Source: Volutella citrinella
Lineage: Eukaryota; Ascomycota; Sordariomycetes; Hypocreales; Nectriaceae
Length of the DNA: 64,000 nucleotides
Assembly: GCA_034401135.1 (NCBI GenBank)
Contig: JAWZSP010000009.1
Coordinates: 1,922,001 to 1,986,000 of the forward strand
Direction: 5' to 3'
Part shown: positions 1 through 11,141 of the stretch, one piece after another
Numbering within the stretch: position 1 is the stretch's first letter
Layout of the letters: every line of letters begins with the position of its first letter
The notes under the pieces: model-generated
Database searches by the model: none
Seen by the model: only the letters and a program-made list of their open reading frames with translations
What the model was told of the DNA's origin: nothing
Made by a program: the position numbers and the translations under genes

Positions 1-689
1 AAACATGGCAGGCCGAATCGCTCGTTCTTCAATAGCCGGCTCTTGGCCACGCCGTATAGAAAAAGAGCAATCGAACATAGGAAAATGCTCCACTGTAGCC
101 CCAGGCCGACGGTGGATGTGAAGAAGTATGGGCAGAGGGGGATGAGGCCTCCGGCCAAGTACCCGGCCGATATTGATAAGCCCGAGATGACTGATGATCT
201 GAGTGTCATTGGCGACTGGTTGGAAGACGTATCTTCTTCCTTGCATTGAATGCGCAAGGCGGCGCGACTCATGCCGCCTGCTTCGGATTTTAATTTGGCG
301 AGAATGTCGGACATTGCGTCCTTGGAAAGCGACAGCACCTCGAGATGTTTCCTGACAAGCTCCCCCGGATCGGCGCTCTTTTCCGCCGTGCTTGCTATTG
401 ACGAAGGCTCCTCTTGCTTCCAATCGTCCAGCATTCCGGATGCTTCTTCCTCATCTGAAGCCTGTTGCTGCGGCTGGGGAATCTCGTCGCGTGCAGCAAG
501 ATAGCCACCGATGCCCATGCTGATTGTCCCAGCGCATAGCTCCGCCAACCCGCCGGTGATGACGGTGTCTGTCTTTCCCAAGGAGCTCAGCCCTGCTGTG
601 AGGGCGAACGGGACGGTCAATCCATCGGAGAAGCCGAGTGTAAAATCTGATAAGAAACGAGCGAGTGAATGGCTTTGAGTTGGACCCAT
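1..689 (-). CDS. CCC1/VIT1-family vacuolar iron/manganese transporter (partial, C-terminus off the left edge)
   Basis: The reading frame opens with ATG at 689 and stays open to base 1, giving 229 residues without an intron. An N-terminal membrane segment with GFSDGLTVPFALTAGL, then GTISMGIGGYLAARDE, is the typical start of the CCC1/VIT1 family, which moves Fe2+ or Mn2+ into the vacuole. An acidic cytosolic stretch follows (about residues 70-150, many Glu, Asp and Ser). Two more hydrophobic segments come next, including AGYLAGGLIPLCPYFF and a segment around LQWSIFLCSIALFLYG. The family normally ends with one more membrane helix, which lies outside the window. Family assignment rests on these motifs; the metal is inferred from the family. 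Confidence 0.85.
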   Translation of the reverse strand, partial: MGPTQSHSLARFLSDFTLGFSDGLTVPFALTAGLSSLGKTDTVITGGLAELCAGTISMGIGGYLAARDEIPQPQQQASDEEEASGMLDDWKQEEPSSIASTAEKSADPGELVRKHLEVLSLSKDAMSDILAKLKSEAGGMSRAALRIQCKEEDTSSNQSPMTLRSSVISGLSISAGYLAGGLIPLCPYFFTSTVGLGLQWSIFLCSIALFLYGVAKSRLLKNERFGLPC

Positions 690-1494
690 TTTGACGAGGG
701 CAGATGCTGCTTTGCTACAGTGACAAGAGAACTGTAGGGCATAGATTAAATCGGGAAGCTTCTCAAGGCTGCCGGAGCAGGAATTGCCGGGTCATCATGC
801 TTTACTAGCGGCATGGGCCTCGGTGAAGATTTTAGGAGTGCTTATGCTGTCCAATTTGAAGTTGATCCAGCAGACTCACCCTCTCGGCAACTCATTGCCG
901 CGCACCAGCATGCACTGGTGGTGTGCAATGCGCTTATTAAACCCAGCGCGTCCATTCGCTCCCAAGGCAACGGGTATAACGGATCGGGGGAACCTTTGTT
1001 GCCCCCGGCCTGGCCCCATCTGCCGCCAACTTCGCCCGACAGGCGCCATGGACAGCACGTGGGTGGAGGCCGATGTGCCGCTTATCCATGGCATCATCTA
1101 AAATCTGGGGATGGCCCACCACTGGCCTGTAGCCCGCCGTTTATGACGTAGGCACGGTGCCCCTGATTCATCCCGCTAGTTGACGATTGGCTGCTATTCT
1201 TCAAGATCTGAAAACGGCATTTTGGTGAGATTGAGAAGGCGGTGGCTTCGGAATGGCGTGAGTCTGAATGAGCACGAACGGGAAGGGCTTTTTACGTGCC
1301 AAGCGTGCACACCAAAAAAATAGGATCTCAGTCAATGAGAAATAGAAATTACACAATTAGGGTTATTTGTAGGCGTAAATGATCGGTTCAATATTAAGTG
1401 AGCTAGCTTGCAGGAAGGAAACCATCTTGCTCTGTACAGATTAAGCTACGCTCCACCACGACCCAGCCTAGCATGCAAAAAGAAAAACACCAGC
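690..1494. other. intergenic region
   Basis: No supported gene. It holds the upstream region of the CCC1-like gene and the 3' flank of the phosphatase. The short open frames here lack introns, domains or credible starts. Confidence 0.6.
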
Positions 1495-2880
1495 TTAGAC
1501 TGAGTAGTCCTTGGGAGGGTTAAGTCCGTCAGGCAGCTCCACAACGTCCTCGTAGTAGGTAGGGGCGGGGCTGTTCTTCCAAGTCTTCTTGATGGGGCCG
1601 TAGACCTTGCGCCCAGACTTGCTGTCCTCAAGCTTCAGGTTGGGCGCGGGGTACTGCTTGTTGCCCTTTGACTTTGAGTTGAAGTAGCCGGCGTACGAGG
1701 CGTTCCAAAAGGCCTTGTCGAGGTCGGCCTGCTTGTACTGGCGGACCTTGTCGCCCGTCTTCTTGGCGACGAGGTCGTAGACGTTGGCGCCGACGTCGAA
1801 GCGGCCGAGGGTGGGCAGGTCCCAGTTGGCCTCGACGGTGGCAATCTCCGAGTAGTGGTTGTAGAAGTTCTTGTCCGTGGTGCCGTGCAGGGCCTCGGGG
1901 ACGGCGTCGCCGACGAGGATGGCGAGGATGCGGTTGCGGATCGAGTACGTCTCGTTCTCGTCAAAGGTGACGACGACGAGGGTGTTGTCCATGAAGTTCT
2001 TGTCGCTCATCAGGGGGCCCAGGAAGTCGCGGCACCAGTTTCCGGCGACGGTGACGGAGGTGTCGTGGCCGTCGGACGTCATGTTGGGGGTGATGAACAT
2101 CCACTGCGGGAGCTTATTGGCCTTGAGGTCCTGGTGGAAGAGGGATCGCTCCGTGTCGATCATGGACAGGTTCTTGATCAGGGACAGGCGGTCCTCGGAG
2201 CGGGTGATGCTGTCCAGCAGGACGGCGGGGTTGTGCTTGCGGACGTAGTCGTTGGCGCCGTTCTGCTGGTTCTTGAAGTCCATGCCCTCGTAGCCGGTGT
2301 AGGGCTGGTCTTCCTGGTACATGCCCCAGGTGATGCCCTTGTGCTCCAGGAGGTCAATGACGCTGGAGACGTTGGCATCAGCGCGGTTGAAGGCATCGTT
2401 CTGCATCCCGAAGTAGTCGCCAACAATGGCAGCCATGTAGTTGGGCTCTGAGGGGTGGGTGACGGCATAGTAGTTGTCCAGGGTGATGCCCTTCTTGGCA
2501 AAGGCAGCAAAGTTGGCTTGGGATACGTCAGCTCATGGACCGACATGATGATAGTATCGTCACTCACGGTCTCCAATGGCCTTGTCGTAGTCCGTGTTCT
2601 CAAAGTAGATGAACGCAACACGGTCAAAGGCCTTGCCCTTCACCTTGCTGGTCGGGCTGCTGGTCTTGGCAGTGGCAGCGGCAGCGGCGACATCAGCAGC
2701 GGCAGTGGCAGTGTACCTGGTCTCCCAACCAGCAGCAGCAGAAGAAGCAGAGGGAGAAGAAGCAGTAGAGGCAGACGAAGGAGAAGAAGAAACAGAAGAT
2801 TCTTGTCCAGGCTTGCAGGAACCCTTCTTGGCGGAAGCCAGGCCAGCAAGGGCCAGCAGAGTAGCACGCTGAAAGAGCAT
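1495..2880 (-). CDS. secreted phosphoesterase / acid phosphatase (PF04185 family)
   Basis: Two exons, 2880-2568 and 2516-1495, joined across a 51-nt intron (2567-2517, GTGAGT...AAG) in phase 1, give 444 residues. The start ATG at 2880 opens a signal peptide (hydrophobic core TLLALAGLASA). A Ser/Ala-rich linker follows, then the catalytic domain from about residue 88. Diagnostic features are AFIYFENTDYDKAIGDPN, with the last residues created by the splice, and VTHPSEPNY shortly after. This family includes phosphate-repressible acid phosphatases and bacterial-type phospholipases C. The fungal secreted members are mostly acid phosphatases, so a role in extracellular phosphate scavenging is the likelier reading. 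It is divergent from the multicopper oxidase gene. Confidence 0.88.
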
Positions 2881-3472
2881 GGTTGGCGTTGGCGAGTAAA
2901 CGAGAGAACAGAGTAGGTAAGCTGCGTGCTGTCAATGATGCCTTGCTGGGTTACAGTACGAAGAGGAGGCGGGCATAGGTTCGTCTTATGGACTGAGATG
3001 CTCACAACCCCATCCAGATTGGCAGTGTCCCATTCACCCATTCACCCATAGTGACGCGAGCAGTCTTGCCCACGATGCTGCTAATCCCGCCGTATACCCG
3101 TTCTCGGTCAGCGAAACCACCAATGGCGCGAATGAGGAGGGAATCATTTCCGATTACTCCAGCATGCTTTCTCCCGCTGCAGCATTGAGGCAATTGCTCC
3201 CAAAAGGATGTGCAACACGTGTGTCGATGCTCGAATGCTTCTGGGAGAGTCGACCATGGAGTCGCGTGCGGGATCCATATGGTCAGGGGCGGTTTATTCA
3301 TATGCCTGTCCCTGGTCGCCGTAGCGCGCAGCTACTGCTTAGTGCGTGCGTTGCCACATTCCGATCTATCCGAAGGGATGCCACCCTAGTGCCCGCTGCT
3401 GTGTCTGTACGGCATCTGCAGGATGCGAGCTCCAAATGCCAATTCCACCTCTTCAGACCAGTCTCGGGAGCC
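2881..3472. promoter_or_regulatory. divergent intergenic region between phosphatase and multicopper oxidase
   Basis: This 592-bp stretch separates two genes transcribed away from each other, so it must hold both promoters. An open frame in phase with the oxidase extends upstream to an ATG at 3164, but its content is not protein-like. I see no clear TATA box. Confidence 0.5.
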
Positions 3473-5470
3473 ATGGCTTTCTCTAATGCACTCGAGCCAG
3501 AGGAGGAGCCTTTCCTAGGCTCCGCAGACCCAATCCCAACCACCAAGCAGGTCAATGGGTTGCCGATACCTCGAGGCAATTGGCGATTCCTTTCCCTCTT
3601 TATTCTCACCCTGATCTCCCTAGTTACGCTGGCAAGTCTCGTCTTAGGACTCCGGCCCCAAGGTTCTCATGAAGCCGTGGAACAGAGCCCTCAACCGCCT
3701 CCATCATCACCACAGCATGTCTACATTGACCCACACACCCCTGCACAGACGCAGCTTCGCGACAATTCCGAATACATCCTCAGTCCTGAGTGGAATACCA
3801 ATGCTGCTCCAGTGATAAGGGAATTCAACTGGACTATTGCAACTGGCACACTGAATCCCGATGGAGTCTACCGTCCCATGATCCTCATCAACAACCAATA
3901 CCCAGGCCCGCTCGTTGAGTGCAATGAAGGAGATCGCATCATTGTGCACGTCAACAACCAATCCCCCAATGCAACCTCAATCCATTTTCATGGCATGTTT
4001 CAGAATGGCACAAACTTCATGGACGGCACAGTCGGAGTGACACAATGCCCCATAGCTCCAAACTCCTCCTTCACCTATGAATTCGAGGTCAAGGGGCAGG
4101 CAGGAACATATTGGTATCATGCCCACCACAGCGCACAAGCCTCAGATGGGCTTCTAGGTCCTATGATTGTTCATTCCAAGGAGGAACGAAAACTCCAACA
4201 GCTGGACTACGCAACGGATCGAGTGGTGATGGTGCAAGACCATTACCACAATCTGACATCGGAGCTGCTCATGGAGTACCTGGCTCCGGACCAGGAAAAC
4301 GAAGAACCCGTTCCGGATAATGCCCTGATTAATGGACGTGGACTCCGCGACTGCGCTGACTTTCCAGGCTGGCCCTGTGATAGCAGTCACTCTGCGATTC
4401 CATCCCTGGATCTGGAAGCTGGCCAGCGACACCGGCTTCGCATCATCAACGTCGGAGCCTTTGCTGAGCTCTCTGTTGAGTTTGACGAGCATCCGTTCTA
4501 CGTGACCGAAGTGGACGGGACAGATGTACACCCTGAACCGTTCCACCGATTGAACATCCTCCCAGCCCAACGATACAGCATCATCCTCGAAACAAACATC
4601 ACAACCGCAACAGATTTCTGGATGAGGGCGCGCATGGCCACGCACTGTTTCAGAAAAGAAAACGAATACCTCCAGCCAGAGGTAAAGGTCGCAATTCGTT
4701 ACCGACAACCTGGGTCTGAAGTCTCAGCACAGGAGCCCAACAGCCGTGCGTGGTCTGAAGCCATCGAGGTCATCTGCCGTGACCTGAACACCAGCAGCCT
4801 TCACCCCGTCGAGGCAAGGAGGCCGCCTCCTGCAGATGATTTCCTCTCGCTCCGCGCCAATTTCCAAATTGGAGCCTGGCGGCTCTCGAGGGGCTTCTTC
4901 AACGACTCGACGTGGCACGGAAATGCGACGCATCCTTCCCTTCATCGGTTTTTAGGAGCACCGGAGAAGAGATCTGAGACGCAAAAGTCGCTGGAGATTG
5001 AATCTGCAGTCTTTGAACCTAAGCGGGAGCTCGTGATGCAGACCAGTGGCATCCGCACAGTTGACATCTCCATCAACAATTTCGACGATGGCGCACATCC
5101 CTTCCATCTGCATGGACACCAATATTTTGTGCTACTACAAGGAAAGGGCGGGTATCCTCCTGCCCCTGCAGAATTGCCCGATTACCTAGAGTCCCGCGGT
5201 TTATTGGAGAATCCCTTGAGGCGGGACACCGTCACTGTGGAAGGCTTCGGATGGGCTATCATCCGAGTCGTGTTTGACAACCCTGGATTGTGGGCTTTTC
5301 ACTGTCACAATACATGGCATGCCGAGTCGGGTATGTTTATGCAGATGCTTGTTCAGCCTGAGGTGGTCAGCGGGTGGAAGGTTGGCAAGGAGATGATGGA
5401 GATGTGCTCGCGCCCGGGCGTTGACACGGGGATGAGGCCTGACGACTCCATTTGGTTTGGCCAGTTCTGA
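3473..5470 (+). CDS. membrane-anchored multicopper oxidase (laccase / ferroxidase-like)
   Basis: Intronless, 665 residues from the ATG at 3473, which has a good fungal context (GCCATGG). A single hydrophobic segment near residues 43-64 (FLSLFILTLISLVTLASLV) predicts a type II anchor with the catalytic part outside the cytosol. All four copper-ligand motifs are intact: HFHGMFQNG near 171, WYHAHHS near 210, HPFHLHGH near 541 and HCHNTWHAESGM near 609, the last carrying the type 1 Cys and an axial Met. Many N-glycosylation sequons are present. The enzyme should couple one-electron oxidation of phenols or metal ions to reduction of O2 to water. Sequence alone does not separate laccase, pigment oxidase and Fet3-like ferroxidase; no C-terminal anchor as in Fet3 is seen. 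The frame is open upstream to 3164, so a longer N-terminus is formally possible. Confidence 0.9.
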   Translation: MAFSNALEPEEEPFLGSADPIPTTKQVNGLPIPRGNWRFLSLFILTLISLVTLASLVLGLRPQGSHEAVEQSPQPPPSSPQHVYIDPHTPAQTQLRDNSEYILSPEWNTNAAPVIREFNWTIATGTLNPDGVYRPMILINNQYPGPLVECNEGDRIIVHVNNQSPNATSIHFHGMFQNGTNFMDGTVGVTQCPIAPNSSFTYEFEVKGQAGTYWYHAHHSAQASDGLLGPMIVHSKEERKLQQLDYATDRVVMVQDHYHNLTSELLMEYLAPDQENEEPVPDNALINGRGLRDCADFPGWPCDSSHSAIPSLDLEAGQRHRLRIINVGAFAELSVEFDEHPFYVTEVDGTDVHPEPFHRLNILPAQRYSIILETNITTATDFWMRARMATHCFRKENEYLQPEVKVAIRYRQPGSEVSAQEPNSRAWSEAIEVICRDLNTSSLHPVEARRPPPADDFLSLRANFQIGAWRLSRGFFNDSTWHGNATHPSLHRFLGAPEKRSETQKSLEIESAVFEPKRELVMQTSGIRTVDISINNFDDGAHPFHLHGHQYFVLLQGKGGYPPAPAELPDYLESRGLLENPLRRDTVTVEGFGWAIIRVVFDNPGLWAFHCHNTWHAESGMFMQMLVQPEVVSGWKVGKEMMEMCSRPGVDTGMRPDDSIWFGQF

Positions 5471-5940
5471 ATGGAGCGATAATAGCCATTTCCTGGTGTT
5501 TAATCTGAGATCATACTGTGTTACAATGGGTCTTTTAGAGTGTTGCGAATCACATGGATCATGATTACGTTGAGTATATTGACTCAGATATTCCAGCCAG
5601 ATCAACGCTTAACTCGGTAACAACCGAGGCGGGCACAGCATGAAAAATAGTCCAGGTATTTTAAAATATTAGATAGCTAAGTAATTCATAATGCAAGAAA
5701 CTTCCAATCGGGTTGGCATAAGATCCATCAAATTTTCTATGCCGAGATCCCGTAGGGTAGTGAAACCCCAGCTTGTGGATCATAGTGGCGGTGCTGAATC
5801 CTTCGTGGCTGTGTGGATGCCTGAGCCGCATAATACACTCGGCTGGAGCCTGTCCTACCTCTAACGCATCGTTGACAACGCTGCGCCAAAACCTGCTCAT
5901 TGCACATTCGCAGCAGCAGTATCGAATAATTCGAGTCAAA
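5471..5940. other. intergenic region
   Basis: 3' flank of the oxidase and promoter side of the GTPase-like gene. AT-rich around 5650-5700. No gene seen. Confidence 0.5.
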
Positions 5941-6758
5941 ATGCAAGGGATAAAGAAGTTACTCTCCGCCAAGACCCCGAAGCCTGACCGCCATGTGGAC
6001 ATGGTGTTTGTGAGCGACCGCCACGCAGGAGTAGAGGCGATTGCTTTGCGAGTAAGACACAACGACAGCAGATTTGGGAGACGCCTTGAGACTGTCGCTG
6101 AGAGAAGTTGCACTAGTATGACAAGAACTTGTACTGCGAAAACTACTTCAACCCATACCAAATGGTCCCCAACGCAAAGCTCGAAGTAGCCATCGGCGGG
6201 ATGCGCATGTCCGTGTACGTCCGAACCCGAGAGTCCCTTCTCTTGGGCTCCGAAGCCGAAATGGAGAGACTTCGAGATCGATCAGATGCACTGGTACTCT
6301 GTTACGACCCCAATAATCCGGCCACGCTTGATGTTCTGTTCAGTATCTGGCGGGACAAGTTTGCACCGCGAATCGCTACACGAACAAGGCCATTGCCCAT
6401 CGCCGTCGTGGCCACTAGAATGGACGATCCGGAGGTCATTAGGCGATGTGAACCAGTTCTGGCGAGAGGAAGAGAACTTGCCTGGGAGATACACAACGCG
6501 ACGAGGCCTAAAGATATCGAGGAAGAAATGCCTGTGGCGGAAGAAGCCGACAGACGCAGAGTTGCATCATACTTTTGGAGAGGCAAAGACTCTGGGAAGG
6601 AACAAGCGAAAGTGATGCCCCAGAAACAGCCGACCACACTGGATGTGGAACACTGGATAATATCGGCCAAGACGAATGAGGGACTCACGGGGTTGATGGA
6701 GAGCATGCTTCAGCCTTTAGCAAGGATGCGGCCGCGGGACACTGAAGTCCTCAAGTAA
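5941..6758 (+). CDS. Rho-like small GTPase-related protein with degenerate nucleotide-binding motifs
   Basis: Two exons, 5941-6051 and 6117-6758, with a 65-nt intron (GTAAGA...TAG) in phase 0, give 250 residues. The fold order of a Ras/Rho GTPase is visible: strand 1 MVFVSDRHAGVEAI, switch-I-like YFNPYQM, strand 3 followed by RTRESLL in place of DTAGQE, a G4-like ATRMDD, a basic/acidic insert of about 45 residues, and G5-like ISAKTNEGL. The P-loop lacks the GK[S/T] triad and the switch-II DxxG is missing, so GTP hydrolysis is unlikely. It resembles atypical or pseudo Rho proteins that act as scaffolds. There is no C-terminal CAAX box. The intact frame and clean intron argue for a living gene, not a pseudogene. 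Confidence 0.75.
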
Positions 6759-6915
6759 TTACATGGTATTCCTGTGTCTGATAACACGCTACATCATGTA
6801 ATTCTGTACTACTCACATCTTCCGTCTCAACACCGTTGTGTCAACACCATTGTGTTGATTCCATACAAGTCGACAAACAACCGTCGACATCACCCAAGCA
6901 CATCAGTGTGGCAAG

Positions 6916-9249
6916 TTAACAAGCCGAGAGAAATTGTTGCCGCCACGAATCAAACGATTCATCCTCCCCAAAACAAATCCTGTACGTAAGCCTCGCATAC
7001 TCCTCGGCCTTTGGCACCAGCATCGGCGCCACAGCGCGATACGCATCCATAAGAAGGATCCAGCACTCTGTGAGTTGACCGACCGCCAGCCCCCATTTTT
7101 TGATGACCAAGGGGATCGGCTGGCCACTGGGAACGACGCCCTCAATCACATAGCCGAGAGACTGGAGGCACTTCAGGGCGGCCCGGATTGCCTTTACCGG
7201 CTGCTTCTGCACCATGTGCAAGTTGGCGAGGCCCAGCCACTTGGACCAGACGCGTAGACGGGGCACCTTGGAGCTTGGCTGGCTGTACGTCTCCTCCAGT
7301 TTCTTCAAAAGGACCCCGATCTCGCCTCCGTCGGCCTCATCGCCATATCGGAATAAGGCTTGCACTTTCGCACTGAGCTTCTCACGTTTCGCAATGACGG
7401 AGTTACTTGCGGATCGCTGGTCCTTGCAGATGCAGCAATTGCATTGGAAGCCCCAGTTCTTGAAGGCATCCTGTTTGTTCTCTTCCGCCGTCGGCGCGAT
7501 GTACCAGAAAGTGACCTCCGTGCCTGGTGGCATGTCCTGTGTTGCGCGGATAATCATCATGTCGCCAATGAACGAGCGACGGGCGTTGGCATTGCAATCG
7601 TGGTTGATCTTTGACGCGACGGGCCAGATTCCACAGGAGTGGAAGTGTCTGCTGCTCTGAAGTCCTTGTGTTCCGTTCTTCACGCGCTGATTGTCGTCGA
7701 GCGTTGACAATGGACACCCAAAGCAGTTGAGGCTGATGATCTGCTGAATGAGAAACCTAGAAAATATCTGTCAGCCAGTGTATAAGAGCTTGTGGATGGG
7801 GATGTTTGTGTCATACGTGTCAACGACTGGCTTGCCATCGGCCTGTGTGACCTGCACCGGCGAGTAGGATCCATGGTAGAGGTCGAGAATGGCCGGGGCC
7901 AAGGACGGGTTGCGGTGAATCTTTTGCACAATCATTGTGGCAAGCTCCGACTGCTTGCCCAGAGTCATCCTGTCGGTTTCGGCATTGATCATGATTGTGA
8001 GATCTTTAACAAGAGAGGAGTCGGCAGTGTCGACAAACACTTGTTCGAATGCCTTCTCACATAACAGCAGATCACCAGCCTTGACTGCCTGTGTTGTGAA
8101 AACACCGCGTCCTCGCGAAGGCGAATCTTTCACGGCTATCGGGCCAATGTATGTGTCATGGTCAAGATGAGGAGGACGAAGCCGCGAGGCCTCGGCGTGC
8201 AGCTCCTGGAAAGAATATCGCCCACTCTTCTGCTCGGCTACTCGATCGGCGGCCCGATTGAGCAAGGCCTGGGCCTCTTTGTTTTCTGGATACAAGAAAA
8301 GCAGGGTTTGGAGGCACTCGCGACAGTCTTGGTACTTCTGCAGGATGTAAAGGGCTTGGCTCTTTCGGAAAAGTGCCTTCTCGGGAGGCTCCTGTGCGCT
8401 CGAGGTGAACTCCAGGTCAGCAAGTGCGCCATCGAATTGCCCTGTCTTGAGGCGCGAAAGAGAGCGGTTCATCTGAAGGGCTTGGGCGTCTTCTGGGGTC
8501 GGATTTGAGCTAAGCCCCTGGGTGTAACTGCGTCGCTGTTAGCCGTCGAACCTTCTTGAGGGCTGGATAACGTACCATCGTTCAGCAGCATGATAGCACG
8601 ACTTCTTGAACAGTTCGTTCCCGGCCACCTTCCAAATTTTGGAGGTAAGTTCCTCGTCGCTGAGAGTTGTCTGCCACTCTTTGGGAACCCTTTCGTCATT
8701 CTTGGGGAGACAGATGATGTCAGAGACATGGTCAACTCGGAGCCCGCATTCTCCATCAGACATGGACTTCAGGTACGGCTCTTTGATGATGAGGACGACT
8801 CCTTCCCCCAAAATGTGCTCAAAAGAGTTTGCGGTGACCTCCTGATGGTAAAGCTGCAGTGGAAAGACATTCTGCTCCTCATCTTCCACAATTGTCATGA
8901 TTCCTGTCAAATGGTACTGCGGAGTGATGGATCGCACGACAACATACTTGTCTCTGTGGTGAGTGTCAAGCAGAAGGTCCCCGAATGTGGTCTTCTCCAA
9001 CTCAGACAAAGACTTGGTGCAAGGGTGATAGGCGAGAGGGACAAATGACGTCTGGAGTTTGAACGGGTGGGAGGTCCAGTTGTCAAGGCTCCTTTGTCGT
9101 TCGAACATAAACTTCTGGCATATTTGGCTTCGCGTCCTGTTAATCTTGGGCCTTTGCCCCTGCAGCTCTCTCCCTTTCAGGATTCTTTGCTTCTGCTGCT
9201 CCAGAAGGTGGAAGAACTCCGGAGAGTCCGAAACGTCGTGGGTATCCAT
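6916..9249 (-). CDS. TPR and SET domain protein (SMYD-like lysine methyltransferase family)
   Basis: Three exons, 9249-8576, 8527-7817 and 7756-6916, with introns of 48 nt (GTACGT...CAG) and 60 nt (GTATGA...TAG), encode 741 residues. ATG 9249 sits in GCCATGG; the frame extends 9 nt further to a GTG but has no earlier ATG. Order: an N-terminal region with FGDLLLDTHH; TPR-like helices around WKVAGNELFKKSCYHAAERC and ALFRKSQALYILQKY; a SET domain starting at SRGRGVFTTQAVKAGDLLL; NHDCNANARRSF, equivalent to the conserved NHSCxPN; VTFWYIAP; and a Cys-rich post-SET CNCCICK. The arrangement matches fungal TPR-SET proteins. SET enzymes transfer methyl groups from S-adenosylmethionine to lysines; the substrate here is unknown. 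Neighbours give no hint. Confidence 0.87.
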
Positions 9250-11141
9250 GGCTGTCACTGTGTCAGGGACTGTTGAGTTGGTTAAGTTGTGAGAGATGAT
9301 TTACAGTCAACAAGCCGAGGATTATATAGCAGCTCAATGAGATGGAAGGTTGATACCATGCACTAGTTTGTGCTCAAACGGACCGCAAATTGTCATTTTG
9401 GCGTGGAATCTATGGAAGATTGGTTTGCTGAGGAAGCCATAGACAAATGAGGCTGTTTGGCTCGCTGCTATATGGCCAGACGGCAATACGCAATGTTGGA
9501 GAGATGGAAGAAGCAATTGCAGAAAATTGCAGATAACGGCTCTATTGATTGCTCTCTATCCTCCCAACCGACCTCTTGAGGATAAACGGAATGAGAAACT
9601 CCCTACACATCTGAAGTATGCAGAACACGACGTTGATAACCAGCCTGAACAGCCATGTAAAGACTAGCTTGACTTGGGAGATGGAAAAGAGATCTGCAAG
9701 AGAGTACTGGAAATCTGTCGATAAATCTGGGCCAAAGTTGAGGGGAGCTTGCCAGGCCTGCTGCAGTAGACTGGCACCACCAGGCATTAGGCAAACACAG
9801 ACAAGCAGAGCAAACACGCAGAGCAAACACTGTCAGGTGAGCTCGGTGGAGCTGCAGTGATGACGTAGAAGTATGTTTGCGTTTCAGTTGTCGCTGGCGC
9901 ACAACTTGAGCCTGAATGAAATGCGACCTGTTGAATTGCGGTGACAGCGCATCTGCCCGCGGTGCCGCAAGGCTCATGGCGCACGGTGGCGACCTCCTTA
10001 GACTTCGCTGAGGAGGCTGGTCTGAGAAAACATTGCAGTTCGTATTTTCATGCGGGAGGGTGCTGGGCTGCCAACTGCCGTACCAGTATCGTTGCAGGGC
10101 TGCGATTCGTACAAGTCATCGGTAGTCGGTGTCGTTTACACGGGAAGGGTGCGACGAGAGATGCCGTGACACATGACTAGAATTGTGGTCCCCTGTGACC
10201 GGAATAAGTGTATTTACCATTGCAAACCCCATCTAATTGGACTAGTGGATCTAAATAGTGTGTAGTTACAATCATCATCATCGGTGCGGCCTTTGTTGGT
10301 CCCGTCGCAAGTGTTGGCTGTTGGTCAGACACCGACAGGCCGAGACTTGGCGAAATCCGGCCCGACCACCGCCACCTCTCAAGGCATTGCAGCTCTGGGG
10401 AGGGTCTGCCTTACGCCGCACCTGGATGTGAAACATGCGGCAGTCAGCACCTCAGTTCCCGCGTTGCTCGGCAGCCGTGGGTCGCCGACGTGTGACGGGC
10501 AGGCCGTGTGCATGTATGAATTGGCCCAGCTATAGCATGAGCCGCGCAGACTCCACCGGCTCTGTCGCACCCCGTGCAGCTCGTATTTTGTTTTCCCCGC
10601 TGGAAACAATTCCCAACCATCTTTGCGGGTGGTCGGGTGTTTTTCTTCCCCGCTCGCTGTCGCTGGGTTGCATCTGGCGTCTATGGTTGGCTGGCCCGAA
10701 GCTGCGTCCGTGGGCGGCGGTTTATTAATAGAAGCCGGTAGGGACATGCCTGCACCATACGCTGCAAGCATTCTACCGCTGCATTTCTAAAATCGTACGG
10801 CGCTGTACGGAAGTCCTCTGCTGCCCCAGTGGAGCCTGGGCGTTGCCGTTTGCTCTCGCATTGATCTGACAGCGTGGCATGACCCGCAATGACGATGGTC
10901 GAAGGATCGCTGACTGCGCCCCGGTTACCAGCCTGAGCCTGGAAGTCGGTCATGGCGAGTGTGGCTGGCCGTGTCGATGATGCAGCAGTCGGTCGCCAAA
11001 GATGGACAAGCTATAAGAGACCGGGAGCAGACCGTCAGGACTGGATGTAGACAAGATCATCACATTCAACCCATTTAATCACAACAACATCTACACCAAT
11101 CTTACATTTCCATCTACACTACTCCTAATCCCACCATCAAA
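9250..11141. other. long intergenic region
   Basis: 1.9 kb with no supportable coding region: open frames are short, overlap on both strands and lack recognisable motifs. The right end is the promoter of the small secreted protein gene, with an A/C-rich leader at about 11060-11140. No tRNA seen. Confidence 0.55.
11012..11018 (+). promoter_or_regulatory. putative TATA box of the modular secreted protein gene
   Basis: The sequence TATAAGA lies 130 bp before the ATG at 11142 and is followed by an A/C/T-rich leader typical of strongly expressed fungal genes. Position fits, but no transcription data are available. Confidence 0.4.

Noticed and set aside
1855..2451. 198-codon plus-strand frame opposite the phosphatase
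   Set aside because: Val/Gly/Glu-rich shadow of the real gene on the minus strand, which has a signal peptide, family motifs and a clean intron.
9603..9984. Overlapping minus-strand frames of 124 and 65 codons in the 9.3-11.1 kb gap
   Set aside because: No motif, no credible intron structure and frames overlap each other; treated as non-coding.
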